From assembly GCF_014773275.1 (NCBI RefSeq), contig NZ_JACWMW010000002.1, positions 1,178,001 through 1,242,000 on the forward strand: a stretch of 64,000 bases of DNA. The letters are read 5' to 3'. The translations under genes and the position numbers were made by a program. Shown piece after piece: positions 17,926-25,796 of the stretch (position 1 is its first letter; every line of letters begins with the position of its first letter). The DNA is from Mucilaginibacter rigui (lineage in GTDB: Bacteria; Bacteroidota; Bacteroidia; Sphingobacteriales; Sphingobacteriaceae). A model generated the notes under the pieces. It was not told the origin of the DNA and made no database searches. It saw only the letters and a list, made by a program, of their open reading frames with translations.

Positions 17926-18591
17926 ATGAATATACACAGGCGGCATATTTTGCTGTTGGTACTGTCTGTAATTACACTGGGTTTTATAGTACTTTCCATC
18001 ATCGTGGCTATATACCCAACACTGGCTATCGACCTTAAATTTTCTGAAGAGATACAGGAGCATCAGAACAAATTTATTGATATGGTAATGTACCTGGTAA
18101 GTACGCCGGGTTACATGCCCGAGTCGGTGATATTGGTAACGGTAAGCAGCCTGCTGTTTTTCATGTTTAAATATAAAAAAGCCGCAGTTTTTGTATTGCT
18201 TACCAGCCTTTCGGGGTTGGTAAGTACCATAGTAAAAGCTTTGGTTAACCGGCCAAGGCCATCAAAAGATCTGGTACGCATTGTTTTTGAAACTACGCAG
18301 CAAAGCTTCCCCAGCGGGCATGTAATGTTTTATGTAGTGTTTTTTGGTTTTTTAATACTGCTGATGGTTCAGTTAGAGCATATCTCTAAAGCTTTTAAAT
18401 ATATCGTTATCGTAATCAGTCTCTTATTTATTTTCACCATACCATTCTCCCGCATATACCTGGGGGCGCATTGGTTTACCGATGTGCTGGGGGGCTTTTT
18501 ATTAGGGTTGCTTTCGCTTTACCTGTTATCATGGTTATACCTTCGTAAGCGTGCTGGTAAAGAAGAAGCCCCGGTGGCCGAAACGGAATAA
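17926..18591 (+). CDS. PAP2-family membrane phosphatase
   Basis: Integral membrane lipid phosphatase, probably acting on undecaprenyl diphosphate or phosphatidate-type substrates. Length is 221 aa with about five to six membrane segments. The three PAP2 motifs are complete: KALVNRPRP from Lys104, PSGH at 129-132, and SRIYLGAHWFTD with catalytic His182 and Asp186. It starts 3 bp after poxB, so the two may be co-transcribed. The exact substrate cannot be read from the sequence. Confidence 0.88.
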   Translation: MNIHRRHILLLVLSVITLGFIVLSIIVAIYPTLAIDLKFSEEIQEHQNKFIDMVMYLVSTPGYMPESVILVTVSSLLFFMFKYKKAAVFVLLTSLSGLVSTIVKALVNRPRPSKDLVRIVFETTQQSFPSGHVMFYVVFFGFLILLMVQLEHISKAFKYIVIVISLLFIFTIPFSRIYLGAHWFTDVLGGFLLGLLSLYLLSWLYLRKRAGKEEAPVAETE

Positions 18592-18604
18592 ATATCTTCC
18601 TCTA

Positions 18605-18734
18605 TTTTGGCTAAAGCCATTTTGATCATGTTGTTATCCGCCCCATAAATGGGACGGTAATGAAAGAAAAGGAAATTCATTACCGTTGGCTTTAGCCAAC
18701 GGATTAATAAAGGGAGCTTGGGCTTTAGCCAAAA
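18605..18734. repeat. MITE-like palindromic element with GGCTTTAGCC core
   Basis: A perfect 14-bp terminal inverted repeat: TTTTGGCTAAAGCC at 18605-18618 and its complement at 18721-18734. Inside are two more perfect dyads, ACGGTAATGAA (18654-18664) with 18676-18686, and CCGTTGGC...GCCAACGG at 18683-18702. There is no coding potential. The same core word occurs in the element at 20411-20594, which suggests a dispersed repeat family. Confidence 0.8.
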
Positions 18735-18800
18735 GCCGAAATTTTTATTGACTGATAATTTTCTGTAATTTCAAATCATAAAACCCTGAACGTTAAAGTC

Positions 18801-19991
18801 ATGACCACAAGCCTATCCAGCAAACAGCGGGTGCAATCTATTGATATATTACGCGGCGTAATTATGCTGATAATGGCGATAGACCATACGCGCGAGTATT
18901 TCCATATAGGTGCCGTTACAAGCGACCCAACAAATCTTGCTACAACTACACCGCTGCTGTTCTTTACCCGTTGGATAACCCACTTTTGCGCGCCTGCATT
19001 TGTTTTTTTAAGCGGCCTCTCGGCATACCTGGCCGGCACGCGCCGAACAAAAGGCGGGTTAAGCGGGTTTTTGATAAAACGAGGGGTATGGCTGGTGTTT
19101 GTAGAGGTTGCCCTTATTACATTAGCCTTATCCCTTAATCCGCTTTATAACGCCATAGCTTTGCAGGTAATATGGGCTATAGGTGTAAGTATGATATTGC
19201 TGGGCTTACTGGTGCGGTTACCGGCTCGAGTAATTGGACTAATAGGAATATTAATAATTGTGGGCCATGATCTGCTTAATAACATAAAGCTACCGCCAAA
19301 CGGCACCGAAGATGTGTTAATGAAACTGTTTTTTACCGCCCGTGGTACCGTTTTCTTTTTAGACAAAACTCACGCGGTGTTTGCCCTTTACGCGGTTATA
19401 CCATGGACGGGTGTAATGTTACTGGGTTATGCTTTTGGTGGTTTATATCAGGCTAAATACAGGCCTGTTAACAGAAAGGTACTATTGATATATGCATCGC
19501 TGTTGCTATTCCTGGTATTTATGGCCTTGCGCCTGGTTAACGCTTATGGCGATCCTGCGCCATGGTCGGTACAAAAAAACGGGCTGTTTACTTTTATGTC
19601 GTTTTTAAATGTAAGCAAGTACCCGCCTTCGCTGATGTATACATGCCTTACTTTATCAGCGGCTTTATTAGTATTGGCATTAACAGAAAACTCGGCCGGG
19701 AAACTGGCGGGGTTTTTCAAGGTATATGGCAGCGTGCCTTTCTTTTATTACGTGTGCCATTTTTATTTGATCCGCACCTTAACCGTTATTGTTTTCTTTT
19801 TGCAGGCATTTAAGCCCTCGCAGATCATTACGCCAAACAGCCCTTTTTTGTTTGCGCCCCCGGGGTTTGGGTTTAACATAGGCATAGTTTACTTAATATG
19901 GCTGGCTATCATCCTGTCACTTTATTACCCATGTAAGTGGTTCTCTAATTATAAGAAAACCCATAAACAATGGTGGCTTAGCTATTTGTAA
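18801..19991 (+). CDS. DUF1624/HGSNAT-like polytopic membrane protein
   Basis: A 396-aa membrane protein with about ten hydrophobic segments. The N-terminus RVQSIDILRGVIMLIMAIDHTREYF is the hallmark of the DUF1624 / heparan-alpha-glucosaminide N-acetyltransferase catalytic-like family, with a conserved Asp-His in the second half of the first helix. It may transfer acyl groups across the membrane, but the substrate is unknown. It stands alone: a palindromic element precedes it and thioredoxin is convergent 3 bp after its stop. Confidence 0.8.
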   Translation: MTTSLSSKQRVQSIDILRGVIMLIMAIDHTREYFHIGAVTSDPTNLATTTPLLFFTRWITHFCAPAFVFLSGLSAYLAGTRRTKGGLSGFLIKRGVWLVFVEVALITLALSLNPLYNAIALQVIWAIGVSMILLGLLVRLPARVIGLIGILIIVGHDLLNNIKLPPNGTEDVLMKLFFTARGTVFFLDKTHAVFALYAVIPWTGVMLLGYAFGGLYQAKYRPVNRKVLLIYASLLLFLVFMALRLVNAYGDPAPWSVQKNGLFTFMSFLNVSKYPPSLMYTCLTLSAALLVLALTENSAGKLAGFFKVYGSVPFFYYVCHFYLIRTLTVIVFFLQAFKPSQIITPNSPFLFAPPGFGFNIGIVYLIWLAIILSLYYPCKWFSNYKKTHKQWWLSYL

Positions 19992-19994
19992 CCA

Positions 19995-20297
19995 TTAAGC
20001 TTTAATGTACTGCTGAATAACCTGCTGTAACTGGTTAGCCTGCATTACACCGCTTTTTCGCCATTTGCTTTGCCCGTTTTGGAAAACCATTAGCGTGGGC
20101 ACGCTTTGTACACGGTAAGCACTGGCAGCCGCAGGGTTTTTGTCTATATCTATTTTGATGATGGTAACCTTATCACCAAGTGCATCTTTAACCTGTTTTA
20201 AAATAGGGGGCATCATTTTACACGGCCCGCACCACTCTGCCGAAAAATCAACTAACACGGGTTTGTCTGATGCTATAATCTCCTGGAAGTTTGCCAT
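19995..20297 (-). CDS. trxA: Thioredoxin
   Basis: A 100-aa cytosolic thioredoxin fold. The active site is [10 protein letters not shown] with Cys23 and Cys26, and the cis-proline loop is [10 protein letters not shown]. It reduces protein disulfides. An AGGAGA sequence sits 8-13 nt before the ATG, a rare Shine-Dalgarno-like site for this genome. Its stop is 3 bp from the convergent DUF1624 gene. Confidence 0.93.
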   Translation of the reverse strand: MANFQEIIASDKPVLVDFSAEWCGPCKMMPPILKQVKDALGDKVTIIKIDIDKNPAAASAYRVQSVPTLMVFQNGQSKWRKSGVMQANQLQQVIQQYIKA

Positions 20298-20658
20298 TGG
20301 TTTATCTCCTTTTAATAATAACTATAAATGTGAGAATACGTTTTTACAGATTGATCATTTGTATGCAATTTATGGTTACGTATCTATGGCACATATTCAT
20401 TTGGTTATTGCTACAAAGCGGTAGTTCCTACGGGACATCTTTAAATATCTATTATCATTGCCGTTGACTTTAGTCAACGGAATATAGCACAAAATGATAT
20501 GGGCTTTAGCCACATTCCGTATTAAGCTAAAGCCGGATAAGGCAATTTGTTATCCCGTCCTTACAGCATGCCCCATCGGGTTACCGCTTTGTAGAAGAAG
20601 ATAGAAGATTATTTGCTCCGCGGGAGCTACCCTTTAGCGTCTTTACCTCAAACAAACC
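20298..20658. other. Intergenic region with repeat element
   Basis: No gene is seen. The first part (20298-20410) is the upstream region of thioredoxin on the minus strand, with an AGGAGA ribosome-binding-like site but no clear TAnnTTTG box. The rest is occupied mainly by the palindromic element at 20411-20594. Confidence 0.6.
20411..20594. repeat. MITE-like palindromic element, GGCTTTAGCC family
   Basis: A perfect 13-bp terminal inverted repeat: CTACAAAGCGGTA at 20411-20423 and its complement at 20582-20594. Inside are CCGTTGAC...GTCAACGG (20461-20480) and GGCTTTAGC...GCTAAAGCC (20502-20534), two perfect hairpins. It shares the core words with the element at 18605-18734. There is no open frame. 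Confidence 0.8.
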
Positions 20659-21534
20659 TTAATGCAATATCTTCTTCCGCTCGGGTTGCAAAATGTGGCT
20701 ATCCTGCAGCCAGTCGGCCAAACGCTGCGGCCAGTTATTAATGGATACCAGCTTACGGTTGGTACCCATGTTAAAGGCATGATCTCCTTTGGCGTACATA
20801 TGCATCTCTACCGGTACTTTAGCTTCGCGGTAGCGCTGTAAAAGCTGGATGATAGGCAACGAGCAGCAGGCATCATCATTAGCGGCTACTAAAAAAGCAG
20901 GTGGCGCATCTGCCGGGATGGTTTCGGGCACAAAGCCCGGGCCGGGATATACCTGTACAATAAAGTTGGGTTTGGCGCTGGCGCGGTCTACCGGGTCGGT
21001 GGCCTTTGGGTCGCCTTTCCAGCCACTAAAAGCAACCATATCCACTACCTCGCCGCCGGCCGAAAACCCCATCATACCAATACGGTTGGTATCGATATTA
21101 AACTCGGCCGCCCTGCTGCGCACCAAACGCATGGCGCGGTAAGCATCCTGTTTGGGATGTACATCAACCTTATATGGTGACAACGTATCCCTGCCTAACC
21201 GGTATTTTAGTATAAAAACGGTTACGCCTAAATTATTATAAAATTTAGCAGGTGCCACACCTTCGGCATTATAAACCAGTAAACGGTGCCCACCACCGGG
21301 GCAAATTATCACAGCCGCGCCATTGGCCTTATCGGCGGGGGGCATGTAAACCGTTAAAGATGGGTTATGGATATTTTTTACCCAGTAATCTTTGGCCTGT
21401 TCCGGCTCGTTACGGCGGTCCTCAAAACCGGGTGCGCCTTTTGCCCATAGTGGTATAACCGTTTGGGCCTGCGTTGCAAAGCTGCACAGCATCAGCATAA
21501 ATAGAATTTTGCAGGGCGATACCGTTTTCTTCAT
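20659..21534 (-). CDS. Secreted alpha/beta hydrolase (acetyl-esterase-like)
   Basis: A 291-aa exported hydrolase. Residues 1-23 form a signal peptide ending TQAQ. The oxyanion motif CPGGGHRLLVYNAEG and the nucleophile elbow GFSAGG (Ser158) match the BD-FAE/acetyl-xylan-esterase group, with a late HAFNMG histidine near residue 260. It probably deacetylates carbohydrates or small esters in the periplasm. The next minus-strand gene upstream ends 16 bp away, so they may share a transcript. Confidence 0.82.
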   Translation of the reverse strand: MKKTVSPCKILFMLMLCSFATQAQTVIPLWAKGAPGFEDRRNEPEQAKDYWVKNIHNPSLTVYMPPADKANGAAVIICPGGGHRLLVYNAEGVAPAKFYNNLGVTVFILKYRLGRDTLSPYKVDVHPKQDAYRAMRLVRSRAAEFNIDTNRIGMMGFSAGGEVVDMVAFSGWKGDPKATDPVDRASAKPNFIVQVYPGPGFVPETIPADAPPAFLVAANDDACCSLPIIQLLQRYREAKVPVEMHMYAKGDHAFNMGTNRKLVSINNWPQRLADWLQDSHILQPERKKILH

Positions 21535-21550
21535 ACAAGTAAATTTACAT

Positions 21551-22549
21551 TTATTTACTCATAAAACGTTTCCACCATTCCGAATTATAAGGACCGCTCA
21601 CTTCAGTAGGTTTACCCGGCTCGGGCATAAATAGTTTGATGTCTTTTTCTTTTGCGAAGTTCACCAGCCTTTCACCGGGCTCATACCAGGCGTGCGGGGC
21701 AAGGCTAAAAGTGGCCCAATGGATCGGCATCATCACATCTCCTTTAAGTGCCAGGTGCGCGTTTGTGGCATGATCAGGGCCCATGTGTATATCCGGCCAG
21801 TATTTGCCATAAGCGCCAATCTCCAGCATAGTCAGGTCGAAAGGGCCGAAGGCTTCACCTATCTCTGCAAAACCCGGAAACCAACCCGAATCGGCACCAA
21901 AAAAGATGTTATGCTGCGGGCCTTTTATGACAAAAGACGCCCATAGGGTTTCGTTGCGGTTTATAATACCCCTACCCGAGAAATGCCTGGAAGGTGTAGC
22001 AGTGATATTGCAATTGCCTATCATTACACTATCACCCCAGTCAACCTCATGGGTATAGTTTTTTAGTATGCCCCAATCCTCCAGGTATTTGCAAGCACCC
22101 ATAGGGGTGATAAAGGGGATGTGCTTACCCGCAAAAAACTTAATTGTGGCCTTATCCATATGGTCGTAATGATCATGCGATACGATAACCGCATCCAGTT
22201 GGGGTAGGTCTTCCAGCGCTATAGGGGGCTGGAAAAACCTTTTAGGGCCAAACGCCTGCGAAAATGAAACCCGCTGGCTCCAAACCGGATCTGTTAAAAT
22301 ACGGATACCATCAATCTCTATCAGCAGGCTGCTATGGCCAACCCAGGTAATGCGTAAACCGCTTGCCGGTGGCGTTTTGTAAATGGAAGTATCTGTTTTG
22401 AACGGCCCTAAGGCGATCTTTGGAACGTTTTCGGCCTTGTTATTCATGTATTCCCTCAGGATAGGGATCATTTTGCCAAAACCGGCATCTTCAGTAGGTA
22501 TAGGGTTTAAAAATTTGCGTCCTTTTTTTTGTGCTCCGGCTAAACTCAT
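21551..22549 (-). CDS. Metallo-beta-lactamase-fold hydrolase (NAPE-PLD/UlaG-like)
   Basis: A 332-aa metal-dependent hydrolase. The ATG at 22549 gives MSLAGAQKKGRKFLNP; a TTG two codons earlier is less likely. The motif SHDHYDHMD (His125, His127, Asp129, His130) binds two metals, and FGADSGWFPGF and HIGPDH-like HMGPDHATNAH segments follow. The N-terminal RKFLNPIP is typical of N-acyl-phosphatidylethanolamine phospholipase D-like proteins. No signal peptide is seen. The natural substrate is unknown. Confidence 0.82.
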   Translation of the reverse strand: MSLAGAQKKGRKFLNPIPTEDAGFGKMIPILREYMNNKAENVPKIALGPFKTDTSIYKTPPASGLRITWVGHSSLLIEIDGIRILTDPVWSQRVSFSQAFGPKRFFQPPIALEDLPQLDAVIVSHDHYDHMDKATIKFFAGKHIPFITPMGACKYLEDWGILKNYTHEVDWGDSVMIGNCNITATPSRHFSGRGIINRNETLWASFVIKGPQHNIFFGADSGWFPGFAEIGEAFGPFDLTMLEIGAYGKYWPDIHMGPDHATNAHLALKGDVMMPIHWATFSLAPHAWYEPGERLVNFAKEKDIKLFMPEPGKPTEVSGPYNSEWWKRFMSK

Positions 22550-22624
22550 GAACAATTATAAAACTTTGTATTTAAATATGTTATAATAACGGTAAAACCT
22601 TGCTTAAAGATGATCAAACAAGCT

Positions 22625-23455
22625 TTAGTTCTTAAAGAAACTGATAGCGGCGTCGCAGAAAGCCAAAAGTTGCACAGGCAAATCCGGTAATTCATAAGGC
22701 TGGCTCGCGTTAAAAGTATGGTCGGCACCCGGGATAACCAGAAACGCAGCAGCCGGTTGCGCGGCATGTAACTGTTCGGCATGGCTTAATGGTACGCTGG
22801 TATCAGCATCGCCATGAATAATTAGCCACGGTTGTTTTATTGCAGCCGCTTTAAGCGGGATGTGTAAACGGGCAACATTATCGTCCAGATCTTTTAACAA
22901 CGACGATTTATAAGGCATATTTTGGCCTGTACTCGAGTTTTTCATGTACATTACCCCTTGTAAGCGCCATTGCTGCTCGGCCTGTTTTGGCCAAAGGTTA
23001 TGAAAACTCGATAAGGCCGCCATAGTAACCAGTTTGGTAATGCGCTTATCTTCGGCTGTTTTGATGATGCCTATGCCACCGCCCATACTATGGCCGATAA
23101 GATAAACGCTATTTACCCGGGGGATGGCCGACCCGCCGCAGGCAAAATCAATTACCGATTTAAGGTCTTCAAGTTCGATGGTGAAAGTGTTATCGCTAAA
23201 TGCTATCAGGTCGGCAAATTCTGTAGGGTTATCTGCCGTAGTACCGTTATGCGAAAAGTTGAATTTCAAAAAGCGGAAGCCATTCTCTGCAAAATATCTG
23301 GCAACTAGGTTATGTGCGCCCCAATCTTTGAACCCCCTGATGCCATGGGCGAAAATTACCAGCGGCGCGTAAGGGAGCAGGGTATCGTACGTAATATCGG
23401 CTGTCATCCCGCGGCCTTTTGCCCCGGGGATGGTGTAATTTTGCTTGACGATCAT
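22625..23455 (-). CDS. Alpha/beta hydrolase
   Basis: A 276-aa cytosolic hydrolase. It has the oxyanion region FAHGIRGFKDWG, the nucleophile elbow GHSMGG (Ser123), the acid strand HGDADTSVP and the catalytic His in PGADHTFN, so the triad is complete. It resembles dienelactone hydrolase/serine aminopeptidase types. The four-copy 157-bp tandem repeat lies directly upstream of its start. Confidence 0.82.
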   Translation of the reverse strand: MIVKQNYTIPGAKGRGMTADITYDTLLPYAPLVIFAHGIRGFKDWGAHNLVARYFAENGFRFLKFNFSHNGTTADNPTEFADLIAFSDNTFTIELEDLKSVIDFACGGSAIPRVNSVYLIGHSMGGGIGIIKTAEDKRITKLVTMAALSSFHNLWPKQAEQQWRLQGVMYMKNSSTGQNMPYKSSLLKDLDDNVARLHIPLKAAAIKQPWLIIHGDADTSVPLSHAEQLHAAQPAAAFLVIPGADHTFNASQPYELPDLPVQLLAFCDAAISFFKN

Positions 23456-24146
23456 AGCCCGAAAATTACGGCTTTTGATGCAAAAAGCAGCAAGCCTAAA
23501 TAGTAATGCCGCTTTATATTTTTACTCACCCCGACTGAGCTTCGCTTGTCGACCCTCTCTGCTTCGCAAAGAGGGTGAGGAGAAAAGCAAAAACCCTCTT
23601 TCCGCGCAGCGAAGAGAGGGTGGTCGGGCTAAGCAAAGACCGGGTGAGTGGAATGTTGAATAGGTAGGTTAGCGAATTTTACTCACCCCGACTGAGCTTC
23701 GCTTGTCGACCCCCTCTGCTTCGCAAAGAGGGTGAGAAGAAAAGCAAAAAACCTCTTTCCGCGCAGCGAAGAGAGGGTGGTCGGGCTAAGCAAAGACCGG
23801 GTGAGTGGAATGTTGAATAGGTAGGTTAGCGAATTTTACTCACCCCGACTGAGCTTCGCTTGTCGACCCCCTCTGCTTCGCAAAGAGGGTGAGAAGAAAA
23901 GCAAAAAACCTCTTTCCGCGCAGCGAAGAGGGGGTGGTCGGGCTAAGCAAAGACCGGGTGAGTGGAATGTTGAATAGGTAGGTTAGCGAATTTTACTCAC
24001 CCCGACTGAGCTTCGCTTGTCGACCCTCTCTGCTTCACAAAGAGGGTGAGGAGAAAAGCAAAAACCCTCTTTCCGCGCAGCGAAGAGAGGGTGGTCGGGC
24101 GAAGCAAAGACCGGGTGAGTAGGATGGCGAATAGGTAAGTTAGCGA
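23456..24146. other. Intergenic region occupied by a tandem array
   Basis: There is no gene. After about 70 bp of upstream sequence for the hydrolase (23456-23523), the rest is the 157-bp repeat array that runs to the stop codon of the MFS gene. Short open frames inside are repeat shadows. Confidence 0.75.
23524..24146. repeat. Four tandem copies of a 157-bp palindromic unit
   Basis: Units begin with ACTCACCCCGACTGAGC at 23524, 23681, 23838 and 23995, an exact 157-bp period; the last copy lacks its final bases. Each unit is internally palindromic: ACTCACCC at one end faces GGGTGAGT at about base 120, and CCCTCTCTGCTTCG faces CGAAGAGAGGG. Copies 1 and 4 share small variants (CTCTCTGC, GAGGAG) while copies 2 and 3 share others (CCTCTGC, GAGAAG). 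The array abuts the MFS stop codon. Confidence 0.92.
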
Positions 24147-25340
24147 TTACTCGCAAACAACCGCCGGTACAGGTTCTTGTTCAATTATTTCTTCGGTTGC
24201 TTTCTTGCCGGCCTTTTGTGTTTTGGTAACTATAAAGCTTAGTCCGTATGCTAGTAACAATAAGGGTACAGACATCCAGATTATTTCATGAACGCCATAT
24301 TTTGCTATAACAAAGCCACCCAGGAAGGCCCCCAGTGAGATGCCGATATTGTAACATGACGTGAGCAGGCTATTTACAAATTCTAAGGCATTATGTGGTA
24401 CACTTTGGGTGGTGCGTATGTTAGGTACTAAAAACCCGCCGGTGTGTATCATCCCCCAAAAAGAAACAATGATGATCATGGGTATAAAAATGCCTCCAAA
24501 ATAATACGCTAATACTTGAACTCCGATCAGGAGCATAAAAAATGCGCGGCTGGCCAGCATTACATTTTTACCCAGGGCAATACCCATTAGCCAATTACCG
24601 GCTATACCCATACCGCCAAACAAAAGCAGCATAATACTGATCTGAGCACCGTCCATATGCGATATTTTTTCGAGGTAAGCAGCCAGATAGCTATAGCTTG
24701 AAAACATAGCGGCGAGTGTAAGAACTGTTGAAACAAGGTTAAGCCATAGTTTCGGTTCTCTTAAAACATGTAACTGGCTTTCTGCAGTTTTCTCTTTATT
24801 ACCCGGCATAGATGGCACGAAAAGTAGTAAACCCAAAAAGGCAACCGAGCTTATTAGGCTGGTAAGGAAAAAGGATGCCTGCCAGTTGTGGAAAAAATCG
24901 GCTGCGTAGGTGGTTAGCGGTACACCCAATACCGTGGCGATGCTAAGCCCCGTCATTACCACAGAAACGGCTTTGGCGCCACCCTGTTTAAATGCTACTG
25001 CCAAAGAGATATTCCAAAATAAAGGGTGGAAAAATGCCGGTAATATCCTGGCTATCATCAGCACTGTAAAGTTTGGCGAAAAAGCCGATAGCAGGTTTGA
25101 TAGTATAAACACCCCCAGTACCAGGCACAGCAAAAACTTGCGGTTCAATTTTGTGGTAAGTGCAGTTATAAATGGCGACGATATAGCAACGGTGAGTGCA
25201 AAAGCGCTTAACAGCCAACCCGCCGTATCAATAGATACCCGGAATTCGCGGCTAATGGTGGGTAAAATTCCAATAACCCCAAACTCGGTAGTAATGATGC
25301 CGAAAGCGCCGAGGGCAAGTATGTAAATTGATCTTTTCAT
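24147..25340 (-). CDS. MFS transporter (DHA1 drug/arabinose-efflux type)
   Basis: A 397-aa inner-membrane transporter with about twelve hydrophobic segments. The N-terminus ALGAFGIITTEFGVIGILP and the loop LTTKLNRKFLL (motif A position) are typical of AraJ/NepI-like DHA1 exporters. It lies 75 bp downstream of an ArsR-family gene on the same strand, with a 16-bp perfect palindrome between, so it is probably controlled by that repressor. The substrate is not evident. Confidence 0.85.
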   Translation of the reverse strand: MKRSIYILALGAFGIITTEFGVIGILPTISREFRVSIDTAGWLLSAFALTVAISSPFITALTTKLNRKFLLCLVLGVFILSNLLSAFSPNFTVLMIARILPAFFHPLFWNISLAVAFKQGGAKAVSVVMTGLSIATVLGVPLTTYAADFFHNWQASFFLTSLISSVAFLGLLLFVPSMPGNKEKTAESQLHVLREPKLWLNLVSTVLTLAAMFSSYSYLAAYLEKISHMDGAQISIMLLLFGGMGIAGNWLMGIALGKNVMLASRAFFMLLIGVQVLAYYFGGIFIPMIIIVSFWGMIHTGGFLVPNIRTTQSVPHNALEFVNSLLTSCYNIGISLGAFLGGFVIAKYGVHEIIWMSVPLLLLAYGLSFIVTKTQKAGKKATEEIIEQEPVPAVVCE

Positions 25341-25355
25341 GTAGTTTTAATATTC

Positions 25356-25371
25356 AAATATTTAAATATTT
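25356..25371. promoter_or_regulatory. Perfect AT palindrome between arsR and MFS genes
   Basis: AAATATTTAAATATTT is a perfect 16-bp palindrome 15 bp upstream of the MFS ATG. ArsR-family repressors bind AT-rich dyads of about this size, so it is a candidate operator. AT-rich palindromes can also occur by chance. Confidence 0.45.
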
Positions 25372-25415
25372 CGATATATTTAGGTGTAGATTTATGTGAT
25401 TTTAATAAAGCGATC

Positions 25416-25691
25416 CTAATCTTTCAGATCGTTCAAACAGTCTATGTAGTCGTTAAGTACTTGCTGGTTCAGCACGTATTTAAGGTTGCGGCCTTCTTTT
25501 TTGGGCAACAACAGTTCAGCATCAACCAGTTGTTTTAGGTGATGCGAAACTGAAGGCTGGGTAAGATCAAGCAGATCGTTAACCTCGGCGCAGTAAAGGC
25601 AGTCCTTCTTTTTTTTAAACTCCTGTAAAATAGCTATCCGGCTGGTATCGCTCAGTGCACGGGATATTTTCTCTATTTTTTTGTTGTCCAT
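25416..25691 (-). CDS. ArsR-family transcriptional regulator
   Basis: A 91-aa winged-helix repressor. The DNA-binding helix is LTQPSVSHHLKQLVDAELL (about 43-61), and the N-terminal KISRALSDTSRIAILQEF is classic for the family. The sequence KKKDCLYCAEVNDLLDL has a CxxC pair (Cys31, Cys34) in the alpha-3 region, a place where ArsR/SmtB proteins bind metals or sense thiols. It precedes the MFS gene and probably regulates it. TACCTTTG on the minus strand at 25735-25742 is its likely -7 box. Confidence 0.88.
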   Translation of the reverse strand: MDNKKIEKISRALSDTSRIAILQEFKKKKDCLYCAEVNDLLDLTQPSVSHHLKQLVDAELLLPKKEGRNLKYVLNQQVLNDYIDCLNDLKD

Positions 25692-25734
25692 TATTTAGGG
25701 CCGATCAATTTTAGTGTCTGATCAACCAACGATA

Positions 25735-25742
25735 CAAAGGTA
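25735..25742 (-). promoter_or_regulatory. Likely -7 box of the arsR gene
   Basis: The minus strand reads TACCTTTG at this position, an exact TAnnTTTG match, about 45 bp before the arsR start. No clear TTTG is seen at -33. Confidence 0.45.
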
Positions 25743-25796
25743 AAAGTTATTATTGATATATAGAAATGTGTCTATGTGTTTTATTGTCACTACAGG

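Noticed and set aside
23524..24146. CRISPR array
   Set aside because: The units are 157 bp and nearly identical along their whole length, with no unique spacers and no cas genes nearby.
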